Shown here: positions 35,701-45,119 of the stretch, one piece after another | Numbering within the stretch: position 1 is the first letter of the stretch | Layout: the number at the start of each line of letters is the position of its first letter | Source of the DNA: Nomia melanderi | Taxonomy: Eukaryota; Arthropoda; Insecta; Hymenoptera; Halictidae | Assembly (NCBI RefSeq): GCF_051020985.1 | Contig: NC_135010.1 | Location: 2,044,001 to 2,108,000, forward strand | Length of the DNA stretch: 64,000 nucleotides | Direction: 5' to 3' | Program-made: the position numbers and the translations under genes | Notes under the pieces: model-generated | Seen by the model: the letters and a program-made list of their open reading frames with translations, nothing else | Told to the model about the DNA's origin: nothing | Databases searched by the model: none

Positions 35701-38700
35701 CATTGAAGTTGCACCTGACTGCCCAAGAGCAGTATATGACGCCTATGGAGCCACGGAAGTCACTCGAGACTGAATACATTCCAACTATACGAGAATTCCC
35801 GACAGCGATGAAAAGATTGCTTACAAACTGGCTGTTAACATTCAACAACCTAAGCGGGGTATTCTACGTGTTAGGTGCATCATCGTACATTACGTTTTTG
35901 GCTAAATATCTTGAAGTTCAGTATAGTACGTCTGCAGCTGGCGGCACTGTGATCGCAGGTAAATCGTTTGTGATTACTTATGATTATTAATGATATTTAA
36001 TAATAATTATTTTCCTGGTACATTTTTGTAAAAATGTTTAGTAATAATTGTTTTAGTAATAATTACTCACCAATGTGACCAGCAATATGGACCTCTTATA
36101 GTCAAGCTTGATTGTTTATTGTTGTGAGTTTTGTAATTTGAAAGAACTCTGAAATTCTTCTTGCAATACTTAATTATATATACTAATGACATTTTAGTCA
36201 AATTTTCATATCATTTTGTAATAAAAATTAAAAATTGTGCTGAAGTCATATAGAAATAAGATTTTCAGCAAGCCCTATTTGCTGACAGTAAGTCAATCAA
36301 TACAAAGCGGTGGTTAATTCTCTTTTTCAGTAATATTTTCAAATGTTTTTATCTGATTTCCAAGTTTTAGCCGAATAACACAAGGACACATAATCGTATG
36401 AAATCTGAGGAAGCAGTTATTACTTTTCAGATGTTTTTAAAGGGCAATGACTTGATAAAAATGTACTAATAAATCTACTTACAAAGCTCCTTTAATTTCG
36501 TGCGACTGCATAATAGGCCTGAAAATGTTTGTAAATAATATCTGAAATTAATATACGAAATCCATATTGAATAAATATGCAGATGATTTTCGTCTAACAT
36601 TGTTGTCGAGAATTTCAGAAAGTGAAAAAGGTACTCTGTTAAAGGAAAGTTACGTTTTTCTAATGCATGTAATTACAAAAAGGAGATTCGAATTGAAAAA
36701 TGTCTCCGTTAATTTTGTTTTATACATATATGTAATATGCAAATTTATTGTGCCTATAATGCAGCACAGTGCAAACATTAAATCCCATTTTGCGTACATT
36801 TCCATGAAATGAAAAATTGTGTAGTTAAAACGTAGGTTGCTACAAAAGTTTCGAGAATTCGAAATTCAATTGTTTATATTATTTCTATAAAGTTTCATAG
36901 TTTTAAGGTCAGAAAGTGCTGACAGAATACAATGAAAAATGTATTAACGTTGAAGACGAATATTTTGAAAAACAATAAAACTGTTATTTCAAACTTATTT
37001 ATAACTTTTCTCATACTTTCTGGAAACTTTGGCAGAAACCCGCGTAATATCTGATATACATATAAACCCTCCACAGAAACTCTACAGTGTGCAATCGATG
37101 TTTTACGAAGTAAACATCGGCCGAATAAATTACAGCAGATTGTCAATATTTAATTCTATAATTTAAGAGTGATTCACGTCACTTAAGAGAGACAATTTAA
37201 CGAAGGTTAAGTAAATGTGGACATTATTTAAATTCTTTTTTCACAATAAAGGAACATAATTCTGTGTGCCAAGGTCCTATATCATTGATCGGTATGGTAC
37301 TGGGATTTCTACTCTCTGGAATGGTAATTAGCAGATTCAAACCTGGTCCTAGACCGCTTCTCGCATGGAACGTGTTTGTTGGCGTCTGCTTTGTTGCTGG
37401 TCAAATACTCTTCATATTCCTTGGTTGCTCAAACGTTGGCGTTAAAGGCCTCGACTATGATACTATGCAGTGAGTACGTTTTCATTTTTATAGCGACTGA
37501 TTTTTAATCATAATTAGAAGTAATAATTTAAGTAGAGTAAATAATTATTTAAGATTATTGTCATTGCGATCACCATCGTTGCCTTTATTATGCAGAATTC
37601 TATGGAATAACATGAACAAGGGGGCATGGGGGGATTTCCTATGAAAAATAATTTTTTCGCTGAGATTTAATTTTCGAGAAAATTAAGTTTGAAAGTCTAG
37701 TGTGTGGTTCTGTAGTTATATCTAAACAATTATATAGTTTGTAACTGATAATAAAATATTTTTGATAAAATATATTTTGTCCTATTTTGAATTTAGTAAC
37801 TCCAAATATTGTGTAAGTGTTGATCATAAAGAGGGTAGTTGTTGTAAGTCGTATAGCTAATTAGTTTATTTTCGCCATAATTGCATATGCACACAGTGGA
37901 TTTTTCAAATTAAATTTTTCAAAATCTAATGTAAAATTTCATTGCATGTTATTCTTTTATTTTTCACTAGGTACTCTAGCATCTACACTAGCATCTTAGC
38001 AACATATTGTTCTTTATTTTATTAATTTTTTCTTTTGTTATTTAGTAAGTCTTGCTTTTACAAAGTGCAATTTTTAATACAATTAGTTAAATGAGTTCAA
38101 TTGAAGTTATTGAGAAAGGTTATAATTGTAGTTTTTGTTAGGCAGTTGCGTAAGTGTTAATATTTCCTGAATAATTGAATATAAGCATTACTTAACCAGT
38201 CAGCTGTTTGACGAGTATACTCGTCATGAAGAAATCTCAACGTTTTGTGTTATGATGAGTATACTCGTCCAAAAACAGCTAATTTCCTAAAGGGATATTC
38301 ATTTTCGAAACAATCAATTTTATACGTATACGTTACTTGAAAATTTTTGAAAAAATTGTATAAACCCGTACACATACTAGAGTAAGGTGCATACTTTTCA
38401 AAGAATTAGCAACAGCTAACTCGTTAATGAAATTATCTTCATAAATTTCATCAATATGTCTGACCCGTTTTAATTTTGTACATATTGCCGCAAGTACGCG
38501 TAAACAGTTAAAGATTTCCTACTAAATTTTTCAACAGCAATAGCAATTTTAATAATAAGATAATAAGTTCTTTTAAATAACATAACGTAATTGTTTATAC
38601 ATATAGACTTTCAGACTGTATTAATAACCAAGTAAATTATTGACTGTAGGCCATTAATTTATGATAGAGTCTGCTATTAACCCTTTTTGCACTTGACTTA

Positions 38701-41700
38701 TTTTTAATATTGTTGAATGTAAATCTGTATTTATTTTTAGGGAAATGAATTAAAGTAATTTACAGCGGTAAAATTCAACGTTCTATATTTATTTTATTTA
38801 TTATTATTACACTAAGATTTAATTTTTATAATCTTTTAAAGTGTGGTACTTTTCAAAACAATTTTCAACGTTCTATAACAAATTTATATTGTCATCTCCA
38901 GCATGACATACGGGTGTAAAGGTTTAATAAATTAATTAATTAATAAAACCGGCAATAACCGGTTTCATAAAATTTAGGCGATGTATTATTATTCCAGGAT
39001 GAATTTGACGTACAGTTGCAATGCCGAGTGTAACTGCGTGGCAGTCAAATATTCTCCGGTCTGCCACGAAGCGTCGAAGACAACCTTTTTCTCAGCTTGC
39101 CATGCGGGTTGCCGAACGATAATCAACGACAAGGAATTCGGAAATTGTAGTTGCCTCCCAATGTCCGACTCGTTGAATTTCGAAGATCATTTTGGCTACA
39201 CCACCGAGAGCAAGTCGCTTGTACTGACACAACCGATCTACCTAAACGATCCCCAGATCGTCAGTTTCGATAAAGTTAAGGCGGGACCATGCACGAGCGA
39301 CTGCAGCCGTCCCTATCTCCTTTTCATGGTTTTTACCTGCATCATACAAACGCTGGCGTGTTCCGGAAAAATTGGTAACGTCCTGGTAAATTATCGAAGC
39401 GTCGACAAGAGAGATAAAAGCTTCGCGCAGGGTATTACATTGATGACGATTTCTTTGTTTGCGTTGATACCGGGTCCAATTATTTACGGAGCCATCATTG
39501 ATTCCACTTGCTTGATCTGGGAGGAGTCCTGTGGGACCAGGGGGAACTGTTGGTTCCATCATAGACGGAATTTCCGGTATCTGGTTAACATTACGTCGGC
39601 AGGTAGGTGGTATTACTAATTGATAAGTGAACATGATATTTTGTATTACGGTTGTTTACTTTATAATTAACACTAGAAATACCGAGCGGTTAATACGATG
39701 AAAATGTACTCCTTATAAACATTGTAAAATGGACTGATATTCTTTCACACGCGTTGAACAAAACGTTGAAAATCACACACACACACACACACAGTATAAA
39801 GTAAAAACAAACTAATAGGCACTTTCCTTACTCGTTTTCGACTCTGACTTACCGAAGGTACGTGTTAAACTGACTACTCGAAATCAAGGCTATTAGTACA
39901 AGAGTGATAAAGGAAAATAAGTGTATTGATCTCTGTTTATGCTTACAATGCATAGTTTAGGAGATATTCGATGCCGGCGACCGATGCACTCATCGATGCA
40001 CGGTACATAGTGACGTCGTCTCCGATCACTCTAATTTATGATTTAGCACTCGGAATAATATCATGCTGCATATCGTTGAATTCGTTTCAAAACATACTAA
40101 TACATTGTAGGAAGAAAAATATATGATTCTATAGATAGATAGCTATGAAAATAACGTTAAACTCGCATAATATGTCTTTTCATACCAAACAACTTTTGTA
40201 AGAACATTCTTTTTCTAACTTTAATACTTTACGAGATATTCCATCGTACACACTTCAATATACACCCTGTATATTTGTTAGAGTATACAAGTGAAACTAT
40301 TTGTTTTTAAAATCATTTTGGATATTGAACACTTTTTAGATATCGATAATTGTGAAAAAAGAAAACTGAAATCCATGATTTTTAGGATCAAGGTAAGCCA
40401 TAAGTATGTCTCAGAATTTAATTATATTTTTTTTTATGTATCGAGGCGACAATTTTTATGCAGTTTATTTCAAGCAGACGTTTATGAAAGTACATTATTA
40501 TAAATTAATTTAAAATAATAGAAGTTTTTTATATTTTATTGTGTTTTATATGTTCATAATCTTTACATGCTTGTGAATTGCTCAGTTTATTTATTATAAA
40601 GAGTTATCAGTGTTAGAAAGAGTATAGAGTAACTTGTTTTGTATGTTTAATGTTAAAATAATACTAACGTGGATTTAATTCGCCGAAATCCAATGAAACT
40701 TGTATTTTAATGACAAAAATCTTTTATATTGAAGACGATATTGTTCCTAAATAACATAATACAAGTATTAACAGATTTGGGGTCGTTATTAATACTTTAC
40801 ACTTGTTAACTTGTTAATATTTACTCTTTTGTAGTATTAATTAAATTGTAATCACTAATGGTTTTAATCCAATATTAGATTTGTATAAATAGTATTGGTA
40901 CTACTTATTTCTGGTATTAAAATATGGTCGATAATTCTATTGGAAGCAATTTTTTCAAAATTAATGTTTATTTATATACAATGAGTACGAATAATTATAG
41001 TGTTGGGTTTTTCATAAATAATAAGACTTTTATTAAATACACAAAACGCGAAAATAACACTATCCGCAAGACACTGCAAACAAACATAGTATAATACGAA
41101 TATATCACAATAACAAAATAGTTACCCGAACAATAAATAAAATACAATCTGTTAAATAGTTTTAGTATATATTTTTCTAACATATAGAAAATTTCGTGCA
41201 TAATTAGTTCAAGCATATGTTTTTGTTTCTGTACTTACTAAATTTCACATTAAAAATGTTTACGGTGTTTTATTAAAGTGTATCAGAAAGCTAAGAAAGA
41301 ATTAAATGATCCGACAGAATCAGATATTAAACGACTGATTTTATATATGTTTATGTCAGAAAATGACAGTTAATTTAAAGTGATACCTTGCGAATTTAAC
41401 TTACTTTAATTTAATTTCTATTAGATAGTTTACTAATTTAAGTCGATGTTTGAAATGAATTCGATCGACTTATGTATCTTTATTTATCTGAATGCAGTCT
41501 TTAAAAACATTTAACCAGTGCCTCTACTCCTTCTTTAGGATTCTATAAGTATTTTCATTACTTTGTTGCTGATGGACTATTTGAAATTTTAGTGTGTTAT
41601 AATTATATGGTCCAAAAAGATCCTGAAAAAGATTATGACATACATTTATCAATTCTCCTGTTATATTATTAATTGTACGTGTTTACTTCAGTTGGAGCAG

Positions 41701-43053
41701 GAAATTATTGAACGTTTCAAAAATCATAACTTGACTAACATTATACGATATTTTGTAACACTAAATCATAATGCTAAAGAATTATTTCAAAGTTATGTTA
41801 TTGAAATTCCAGAAAATGTAGCATTACAAATGTCTTTAAGTTTTTCAAAGTGTACAAATGTCTGACTTTTAATTTTGAGCGATTATAACTATTCTTAAAT
41901 TCAATGCTTGTATATATCTACATACGTAAATAAGAATGAGTCGCAATTTTTCCTGTTTTGAGGAGAAAATAATCTGTTACACTTGTTGTTAGCTTGCCTC
42001 TAGTTGGACGTGTGTAAGAGATATAAAGGTCGCTACTATTTTTTCAACTATAATTATGGAATTTTTTTGCGTTAACGAATGCAACAAGCTACTTTCTAAA
42101 AAAATTTTTAACCTATCTACATCCAGAGATCCATCAAAACACACAAAAATTATATTTGAGACATTTTTTAAGTAACACGTAAGGTAAAAGCACCAGTAGT
42201 TGATCAGTTAAGACAAATTTTCTGCGTGAATAATAATAAATGTTTGCTCTTTTATTAAATGTAGAGACTCTATACGTGAAAATGCTGTTTGAACGTTTTA
42301 CATTATGTAACAAAGCAAACTTTTTTGAAATAGTTATGTTATCCAAATTTTATAAATATTTTTGAAAATTCAATACTTGTGTCAGAAGTTGACCATCTGT
42401 TAAAACGAGAAAACTAGTAATTGACCATATGTTAGTTAGCAGTTGACCACTTGTGGTTAAACCAAAAACACTAAAGGTAATTATTTTAATATCGTTTATT
42501 TGCGACGATTATGATAAATTACAAGTAAAATGATAAATACACATGGAAGGAAATTAATTTCATGTTGGAAATCGGAGGCATACAACCAACGTCAATGAAA
42601 TAAATTGTTAGTTATTACGCTAAACAATTTCATTTAGGTGAAAGTGTTTCGGTGTTGAGTCACTAGGTGCTGTAGCATATCTGTCGCGCCGTTATCGAAA
42701 AATTGTTACTTTTGAAAACCTTATTTCTTACGTTTTCCTGAGAAATAGTCAACTACTGATACCAGGCCAATTATTTGATACCAGTCAATAATTGCATTTA
42801 TATGAACATCCTGTACACATAGTTCTGCATAGTTGCGTACAGTAAATCATATTCTTGTTTAATGTAAAATACCCTTTCAGGTTTTTCGACGATAGGAGTT
42901 CTGTTCGATGCGGCAGTCTGTTATCTCGGAAAAGATGTGGATCTGTATGGCGCCCAGGAGACCGACAAACGTCGCGAATTTATTAAAGAAGATTCGGCGC
43001 CGTCGATTGTCGGCGGTGAGAAGAAGAAAGAGATAAATGGAAATGTAAATTAG
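20587..43053 (+). CDS. Oatp74D: Organic anion transporting polypeptide (OATP/SLCO), Oatp74D/ecdysone importer-like, 7 exons
   Basis: Exons 20587-20767, 28894-29319, 32309-32559, 35688-35958, 37274-37469, 38998-39602 and 42881-43053 join in phase to 700 residues, normal for the family. OATPs are 12-helix plasma-membrane transporters that import amphipathic organic anions and steroids. Seen here: 12 hydrophobic segments (first about 24-47), the OATP signature NDPRWLGAWWLGW at 239-251, a Kazal-like loop between helices 9 and 10 with cysteines 428, 449, 453, 455, 464, 476, 480, 492, 494, 540 and 544, and sequons N131 and N444. The N-terminal GLLGT..AMAF..VTLTTLEKRFKIPS and GLILSGNEISQIL motifs resemble insect Oatp74D, which imports ecdysone in Drosophila; this assignment is from memory and could be another Oatp clade. 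ATG 20587 has G at -3 and an in-frame stop at 20551; an upstream exon adding N-terminal residues cannot be excluded. Confidence 0.85.
21270..21300. repeat. Perfect 31-base palindrome
   Basis: Arms TTAAACACACATTTT and AAAATGTGTGTTTAA around a single A: 15 of 15 pairs match. It begins and ends TTAA. This could be the remnant of a collapsed TTAA MITE or a cruciform-prone site. Confidence 0.85.
21440..21866 (+). mobile_element. MITE, family B1, with internal duplication
   Basis: The right half ends TGACTGGTACGATAGTTCTAGC like family B1. A stretch of about 159 bases is present twice in tandem (starting near 21477 and 21636), each with a gattaatatg..atcctta core and tattcattatagtattg. The left terminus is degenerate. 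Confidence 0.6.
22814..23035 (-). mobile_element. MITE, family B1, reverse copy
   Basis: Left edge TTAACACTAGAAGTACTAGC at 22814; right edge CGCTCGGTAGTTTTTGTGT. The interior is the reverse of the 18417 copy (gcaattattggtatct, cacttgaatactata, gggattatatattaatcg). The right TTAA is lost. Confidence 0.65.
24271..25134. mobile_element. TA-flanked non-autonomous DNA transposon with repeated terminal motif
   Basis: Left end GGGTACCGGTGCCTAATATG and, reversed, right end GGGTAATTGCACGTAATTTG form inverted termini of about 27 bases, with TA on both outer sides (24269-24270 and 25135-25136). The motif TAATATGGAACA is repeated just inside the left end, near 24634 (cctgatatggaacacc) and, reversed, near 24910 (ggtgttccatattagg). 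TA target duplication fits Tc1/mariner/pogo elements. No transposase frame. Confidence 0.7.
25898..26123 (+). mobile_element. MITE, family B2 (TTAA-flanked)
   Basis: Starts TTAACACTAAAACTACCGAG and ends GTCCGGCAGTTTTAGTG. Termini resemble B1, but the interior differs (gagactcgaagggtctcc, tacaaatacacaaattt, aggtcaattggacccg). The right TTAA is mutated to ATAA. Intact related copies: 34169-34387 and, reversed, 50972-51188. Confidence 0.7.
26193..26394 (+). mobile_element. MITE, family B1, right end truncated
   Basis: Starts TTACACTAGAACTATCGAGG and follows the B1 interior (aacgattaatatgtag, cattcaagtgatattat, aatgcttttaagatatc) up to ctgaaccagttatattgat, where the terminus is lost. It lies only 70 bases after the B2 copy; the gap contains a direct repeat of ttaatagattgtaaa. 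Confidence 0.65.
28418..28602. mobile_element. MITE, family A, shortened copy
   Basis: Left end CTGTTAACTGTAGAATTT and right end CGTAGTTAACTGATTAA match family A termini, and gaagaattacatggttatct is the family interior. About 60 bases shorter than full copies. It lies 290 bases before exon 2. Confidence 0.6.
28894..29319 (+). CDS. Oatp74D: OATP exon 2
   Basis: Residues 61-202, phase 1 at both ends (acceptor ttttccag, donor ttag|GTAAAC). Encodes membrane helix 2 (GLILSGNEISQIL...), helix 3, an extracellular loop with sequon N131-A-T and two cysteines, helix 4 (about 163-187) and the polar loop YLDDNTKKKNTP before helix 5. The exon is notably richer in G+C than the introns. Confidence 0.85.
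29348..29882. mobile_element. Tc1/mariner-like non-autonomous element
   Basis: Left terminus CAATGGCGGACAAAATTATT and, reversed, right terminus CAACGGTGAACAAAAGCCGC form inverted repeats with a TTCGTA continuation on both sides, and TA lies at both outer edges. The short terminal type (GGCGGACAAAA) is common in insect Tc1/mariner elements. The body is A+T-rich with no frame. Confidence 0.6.
30166..31260. mobile_element. 1.1 kb DNA transposon with long (~110 bp) inverted termini
   Basis: The left arm (30166-30282) and the reversed right arm (31150-31260) share ACAGG, then CACATCGTGATTCTA-type, CTTTCATTTGA, AAAGGATG and CAAAATTCAT..TGACCTT blocks in the same order. The right end reads aaacaccctgt. 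The A+T-rich middle holds a 32-base tandem repeat. No transposase is present. The superfamily cannot be fixed from what is visible. Confidence 0.7.
30726..30847. repeat. 32-base tandem repeat, about 3.8 copies
   Basis: Units start at 30726, 30758, 30790 and 30822, each attaattgatattaatta followed by ttattagcaaaatg; copies 1-3 are nearly identical and the fourth diverges. It is followed at 30855-30885 by three copies of aaatattaac. Both lie within the long-terminus transposon. Confidence 0.85.
32309..32559 (+). CDS. Oatp74D: OATP exon 3 (family signature)
   Basis: Residues 203-286; acceptor ttgtatag, donor aag|GTAAAA at a codon boundary. Encodes helix 5 with RTVGPAIGFLLGYG, the third extracellular loop, the OATP signature DPRWLGAWWLGW and helix 6, then the polar start of the large cytosolic loop (PRDLPRTKTNTT). 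The frame continues past the donor to a stop after 32635, so the conserved signature alone would not set the exon end; the phase match with exon 4 does. Confidence 0.85.
34013..34456 (+). mobile_element. MITE, family B1, interrupted by a B2 copy
   Basis: TTAATACTAGAGCTACTT at the left and GTAGTTCTAGTGTTAA at the right, with B1 interior on both sides of an insertion at 34169-34387. The flanks read aatgct-TTAA and TTAA-aatatt, corresponding to the single TTAA in the uninterrupted copies (aatgcttttaagatat). Confidence 0.8.
34169..34387 (+). mobile_element. MITE, family B2, intact nested copy
   Basis: TTAACACTGAAACTACCAAG at the left, GTCCGGCAGTTTTAGTGTTAA-type right end, 219 bases including both TTAA. 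Inserted at a TTAA of the surrounding B1 copy, which shows the TTAA target duplication directly. Confidence 0.85.
35688..35958 (+). CDS. Oatp74D: OATP exon 4
   Basis: Residues 287-376 plus one base; acceptor tctatag, donor gcag|GTAAAT. Encodes the rest of the cytosolic loop between helices 6 and 7 (DGSIPLKLHL...REFPTAMKRLL), then helix 7 with NNLSGVFYVLGASSYITFL and AKYLEVQYSTSAAGG, a pattern conserved in the family (T/N..y-l-g..f..f.pKYlE.Qf..sas). Confidence 0.85.
35959..37273 (+). other. OATP intron 4
   Basis: Ends in the acceptor gtgtgccaag, which has a weak pyrimidine stretch (ttctttttt lies about 35 bases upstream). No coding exon, clear transposon or other feature seen. Confidence 0.7.
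37274..37469 (+). CDS. Oatp74D: OATP exon 5
   Basis: Residues 377-441 plus two bases. Encodes helix 8 (GPISLIGMVLGFLLSGMVI), the short RFKPGPRP turn, helix 9 (WNVFVGVCFVAGQILFIF) and LGCSNVGVKGL, where C428 is the first cysteine of the extracellular cysteine set. Donor GTGAGT at 37470. Confidence 0.85.
38192..38282. mobile_element. Short hairpin element with two TGACGAGTATACTCGTCA-type palindromes
   Basis: TTAACCAGTCAGCTGTTTG at the left can pair with caaaaacagctaa at the right. Inside are a perfect 18-base palindrome TGACGAGTATACTCGTCA (38209-38226) and a near copy at 38252-38270. The GACGAGTATA motif is the inner arm motif of family A, so this may be a short relative. Confidence 0.7.
38677..38927. 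mobile_element. Putative TTAA-bounded MITE
   Basis: TTAACCCTTTTTGCACTTG at the left and CGGGTGTAAAGGTTTAA at the right are weakly inverted; length about 250, like families A-C. An internal repeat of attttcaacgttctat occurs twice (about 38775 and 38865). No second copy noticed in this window. Confidence 0.4.
38998..39602 (+). CDS. Oatp74D: OATP exon 6 (Kazal-like loop, helices 10-11)
   Basis: Completes codon 442 and encodes up to residue 643 plus one base; acceptor attccag, donor gcag|GTAGGT. Ten cysteines (449, 453, 455, 464, 476, 480, 492, 494, 540, 544) with VAVKYSPVCH..FFSACHAGC form the Kazal-like extracellular loop. Then helix 10 (YLLFMVFTCIIQTL), a cytosolic turn (VNYRSVDKRDKSFAQG), helix 11 with ALIPGPIIYGAIIDSTCL and the GNCW..LVNIT motif before helix 12. 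Sequons at N444 and N491. Confidence 0.88.
39774..39793. repeat. (CA)10 microsatellite
   Basis: Uninterrupted CA dinucleotides just left of the dispersed element inside the split B1 copy. Confidence 0.9.
39831..40272 (+). mobile_element. Dispersed element D, copy 1
   Basis: About 440 bases shared in the same orientation with 63155-63615: shared blocks include cgtgttaaactgacta, ctctgtttatg, cgatgcacggtac, ctctaatttatgattta and ccaaacaacttttgtaag. It ends ATACACCCTGTATAT, a common terminus of insect DNA transposons. Its left end is not defined. Confidence 0.7.
42181..42775. repeat. Unit with repeated TTGACCA motif
   Basis: Contains gaagttgaccatctgtta, taattgaccatatgttag and gcagttgaccacttgtgg within 100 bases, with caccagtagttgatcag near the left and, reversed, ggtatcagtagttgac near the right. 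Possibly a non-autonomous transposon; edges uncertain. Confidence 0.3.
42881..43053 (+). CDS. Oatp74D: OATP exon 7 (C-terminus)
   Basis: Residues 644-700 and TAG at 43051-43053. Encodes the membrane helix 12 (GFSTIGVLFDAAVCYLG), KDVDLYGAQETDKRREF and a polar tail ending EKKKEINGNVN. The tail has no obvious PDZ-binding end. Confidence 0.85.
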
Positions 43054-43460
43054 GAGAAGTGAAATGCAGCTGTTTGTTCCGATCGTAATTCGAAACCACT
43101 GAATGATATTGACATCTAGGAGGCTTAAGATAATAAGGAAGTTTCAGATAAGATTGAAACTGCACGAGAATCGTTGGGTACCTGAAATTTAGAACGTTCC
43201 ATGACCGAGAAACGATTGAGGGAAGAGTGGAAATGGAAAAGATGTTTTTTTTTTAAATACATTCCGTATACTCTGTTTAATTGTTAAATAATAATTACTT
43301 GATAAATAATCAAAGAGTCAGTCACAATTGAACGTGAAGCTTAGAACATTGAAATGATGCTAATTTGCTACTGATTTATATTACAAATCATTGGTACATT
43401 TGTATCATTGTACATCGTTTACTCCTGCCTGTTTGTAAATAAAACATGAATTTTTAGAAA
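43054..43460 (+). other. Probable OATP 3' UTR
   Basis: About 400 bases from the stop to the first AATAAA (43438-43443, in gtaaataaaac). A second AATAAA at 43683-43688 would give a 3' UTR of about 650 bases. No transcript evidence. Confidence 0.5.
43438..43443 (+). terminator. AATAAA poly(A) signal, OATP gene
   Basis: First canonical hexamer after the OATP stop, 385 bases downstream. The following stretch (ctctgttactatctg, then cgtgttttta) is moderately T-rich. Confidence 0.5.
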
Positions 43461-44346
43461 CTCTGTTACTATCTGAATCGTGTTTTTACGTATTGTGGGA
43501 TTCCATAGTGCACTGAAACACTTTCTTTTACAAATGGTCTTGTTACAAATAGAATAACTGTAGATAGAAAGGTAAAATATAATAGAATGGAAAATAAAGA
43601 AATAGATGAAAATTAGATAGATAGAACAATAGATGAAAACATGTTTTACAGAAGATTTCTCGTTGTACTCGTGCAATCTATAAATAAAAGAGAATTATTT
43701 TTATATAGTAAAAATTGAAGAATTAGTACTAATGAAATATTTTAAAAATAATGATTGAAATTTAGGAGTAACAATTACGTGGATTCTAGATAAAGTGATG
43801 AAGAAAAGGAATGGAAGTTGATCACGATTCGCAACAAAGAGGCTATCGTATGTAAAATTAAATTTTAAATGTAAATTGGGATTTCTTATACCTATATAAG
43901 ATTACGATTTCAAAATAATCTATTCTGAAAATTTATCTGAAATATGGATTTGTCTTTTCATGAATAGAGACGTTAGCCAATTTTGTATGAGTAGTACACG
44001 ATCTCCAATATTTAAATCTGATTTTATTAAAACGAAGTCTTACATAAGATGATTTCATTTATAACTTTTGCTTACTTCTTTTTGCTCCATGCATTAGATA
44101 CGTAGGAAATAAATAAATAGTCGATCATCGATTATATCTGCAATATTATTCTTATACAATTTACATGAATAGATTAAAATGATATCGACTACAAATAGTT
44201 TTAATTTTAAAAGATTTAATCTTGATCATGCGATAAACACGATTGAAACAATCTTATATTTTGTAATTACAGCAGAGGCAATAGTAATCTTATGTATCTA
44301 CACGGTCATTTATTGCCTACCTATATCTAATGTATCTGGAACATAA

Positions 44347-44430
44347 TTAACCCCTTATCTGATATCCGGTAGCAGTGAAGAATTTAAATTGAATTTAATA
44401 AATATGACTGCTATTCAGGGCAATTCGGTT
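44347..44430 (+). mobile_element. MITE, family C, left-end fragment
   Basis: TTAACCCCTTATCTGATATCC then gtgaagaatttaaattg and tttaataaatatgactg, following the first third of family C. The rest is absent or unrecognisable. Confidence 0.45.
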
Positions 44431-44870
44431 GGAGGGAAATGCTGTGCCTTAATGTCTATTTATAAATTTTATCTGTTAGTTAATTTACAAATATGTAAGT
44501 ACATACATATAATGCACATTTAAACTTTCCACTCATCTATTTACAACTTTAAAATATACTCCTAGTTTGTCCAACGAGACGAATCAGTGAAAACTCAAAA
44601 GACATTATTATTGGCATTACTGTTAATTAGCCGAAGAACATGAATTCAATTAAGTAGTGGTCGCGTTTTTCTGTTTATAGCTTTACGATTTTCATTGGCG
44701 TAAATCAAGAGACAGGTGTATTTGCTAGTACTTTTTTGTACAGATTTGCTAGTAGAGATCGTTGCAAGACTAACATTTCAAAATAAGATTTCTAATTTCT
44801 TCCTTGTTTCAACGTCAAAGATATGCAGCAATTAGCTTAAGATTTTCTTCCCTTTCACTAGAAATAAGTA

Positions 44871-45048
44871 TTAATACGTTAAGTGGCATACCAGTCACTG
44901 AAAATTGTATAATAACGTATCGAAGTTAATAATAGTGCAATACAAGGATTGTAACGCCAAATAATTCATAATTGTGCCTGCTTTTCTTTGCTACAAAAGA
45001 ATAACTACAGAAAAACGATCAAGATTTTCGTGGCACTTAATGTGTTAA
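44871..45048. mobile_element. TTAA-bounded MITE, family J
   Basis: TTAATACGTTAAGTGGCATA at the left and TTCGTGGCACTTAATGTGTTAA-type right end are inverted (TTAAYACRTTAAGTGSCA), 178 bases. Only one copy noticed in the window. Confidence 0.55.
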
Positions 45049-45119
45049 AAAAGTAAAAAATTTCCGGCCACGAACGTGTTGATTCGTCGGGTGAAAATAA
45101 TTATGCCAAATAGCAACAA

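Larger units (their letters stand above)
37470..38997 (+). other. OATP intron 5
   Basis: Donor GTGAGT, acceptor attattccag. Includes a small palindromic element (38192-38282) and a TTAA-bounded unit (38677-38927). No coding exon. Confidence 0.75.
39667..40385 (+). mobile_element. MITE, family B1, split by another insertion
   Basis: Left part (39667-about 39745) starts TTAACACTAGAAATACCGAG and follows B1; right part (about 40276-40385) resumes at tacaagtgaaactattt and runs through gatatcgataattgtg. The intervening sequence is a (CA)n tract and a different dispersed element. Confidence 0.6.
39603..42880 (+). other. OATP intron 6
   Basis: Ends in acceptor accctttcag. Holds a split B1 MITE with a long insertion (39667-40385). 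A TTGACCA-repeat unit lies near 42181-42775. An open frame at 41635-41865, preceded by a piggyBac-like peptide scrap, shows no clear family. Confidence 0.7.

Noticed and set aside
39242..39634. 130-codon minus-strand frame over OATP exon 6
   Set aside because: Antisense to the clear Kazal-like/OATP coding exon.
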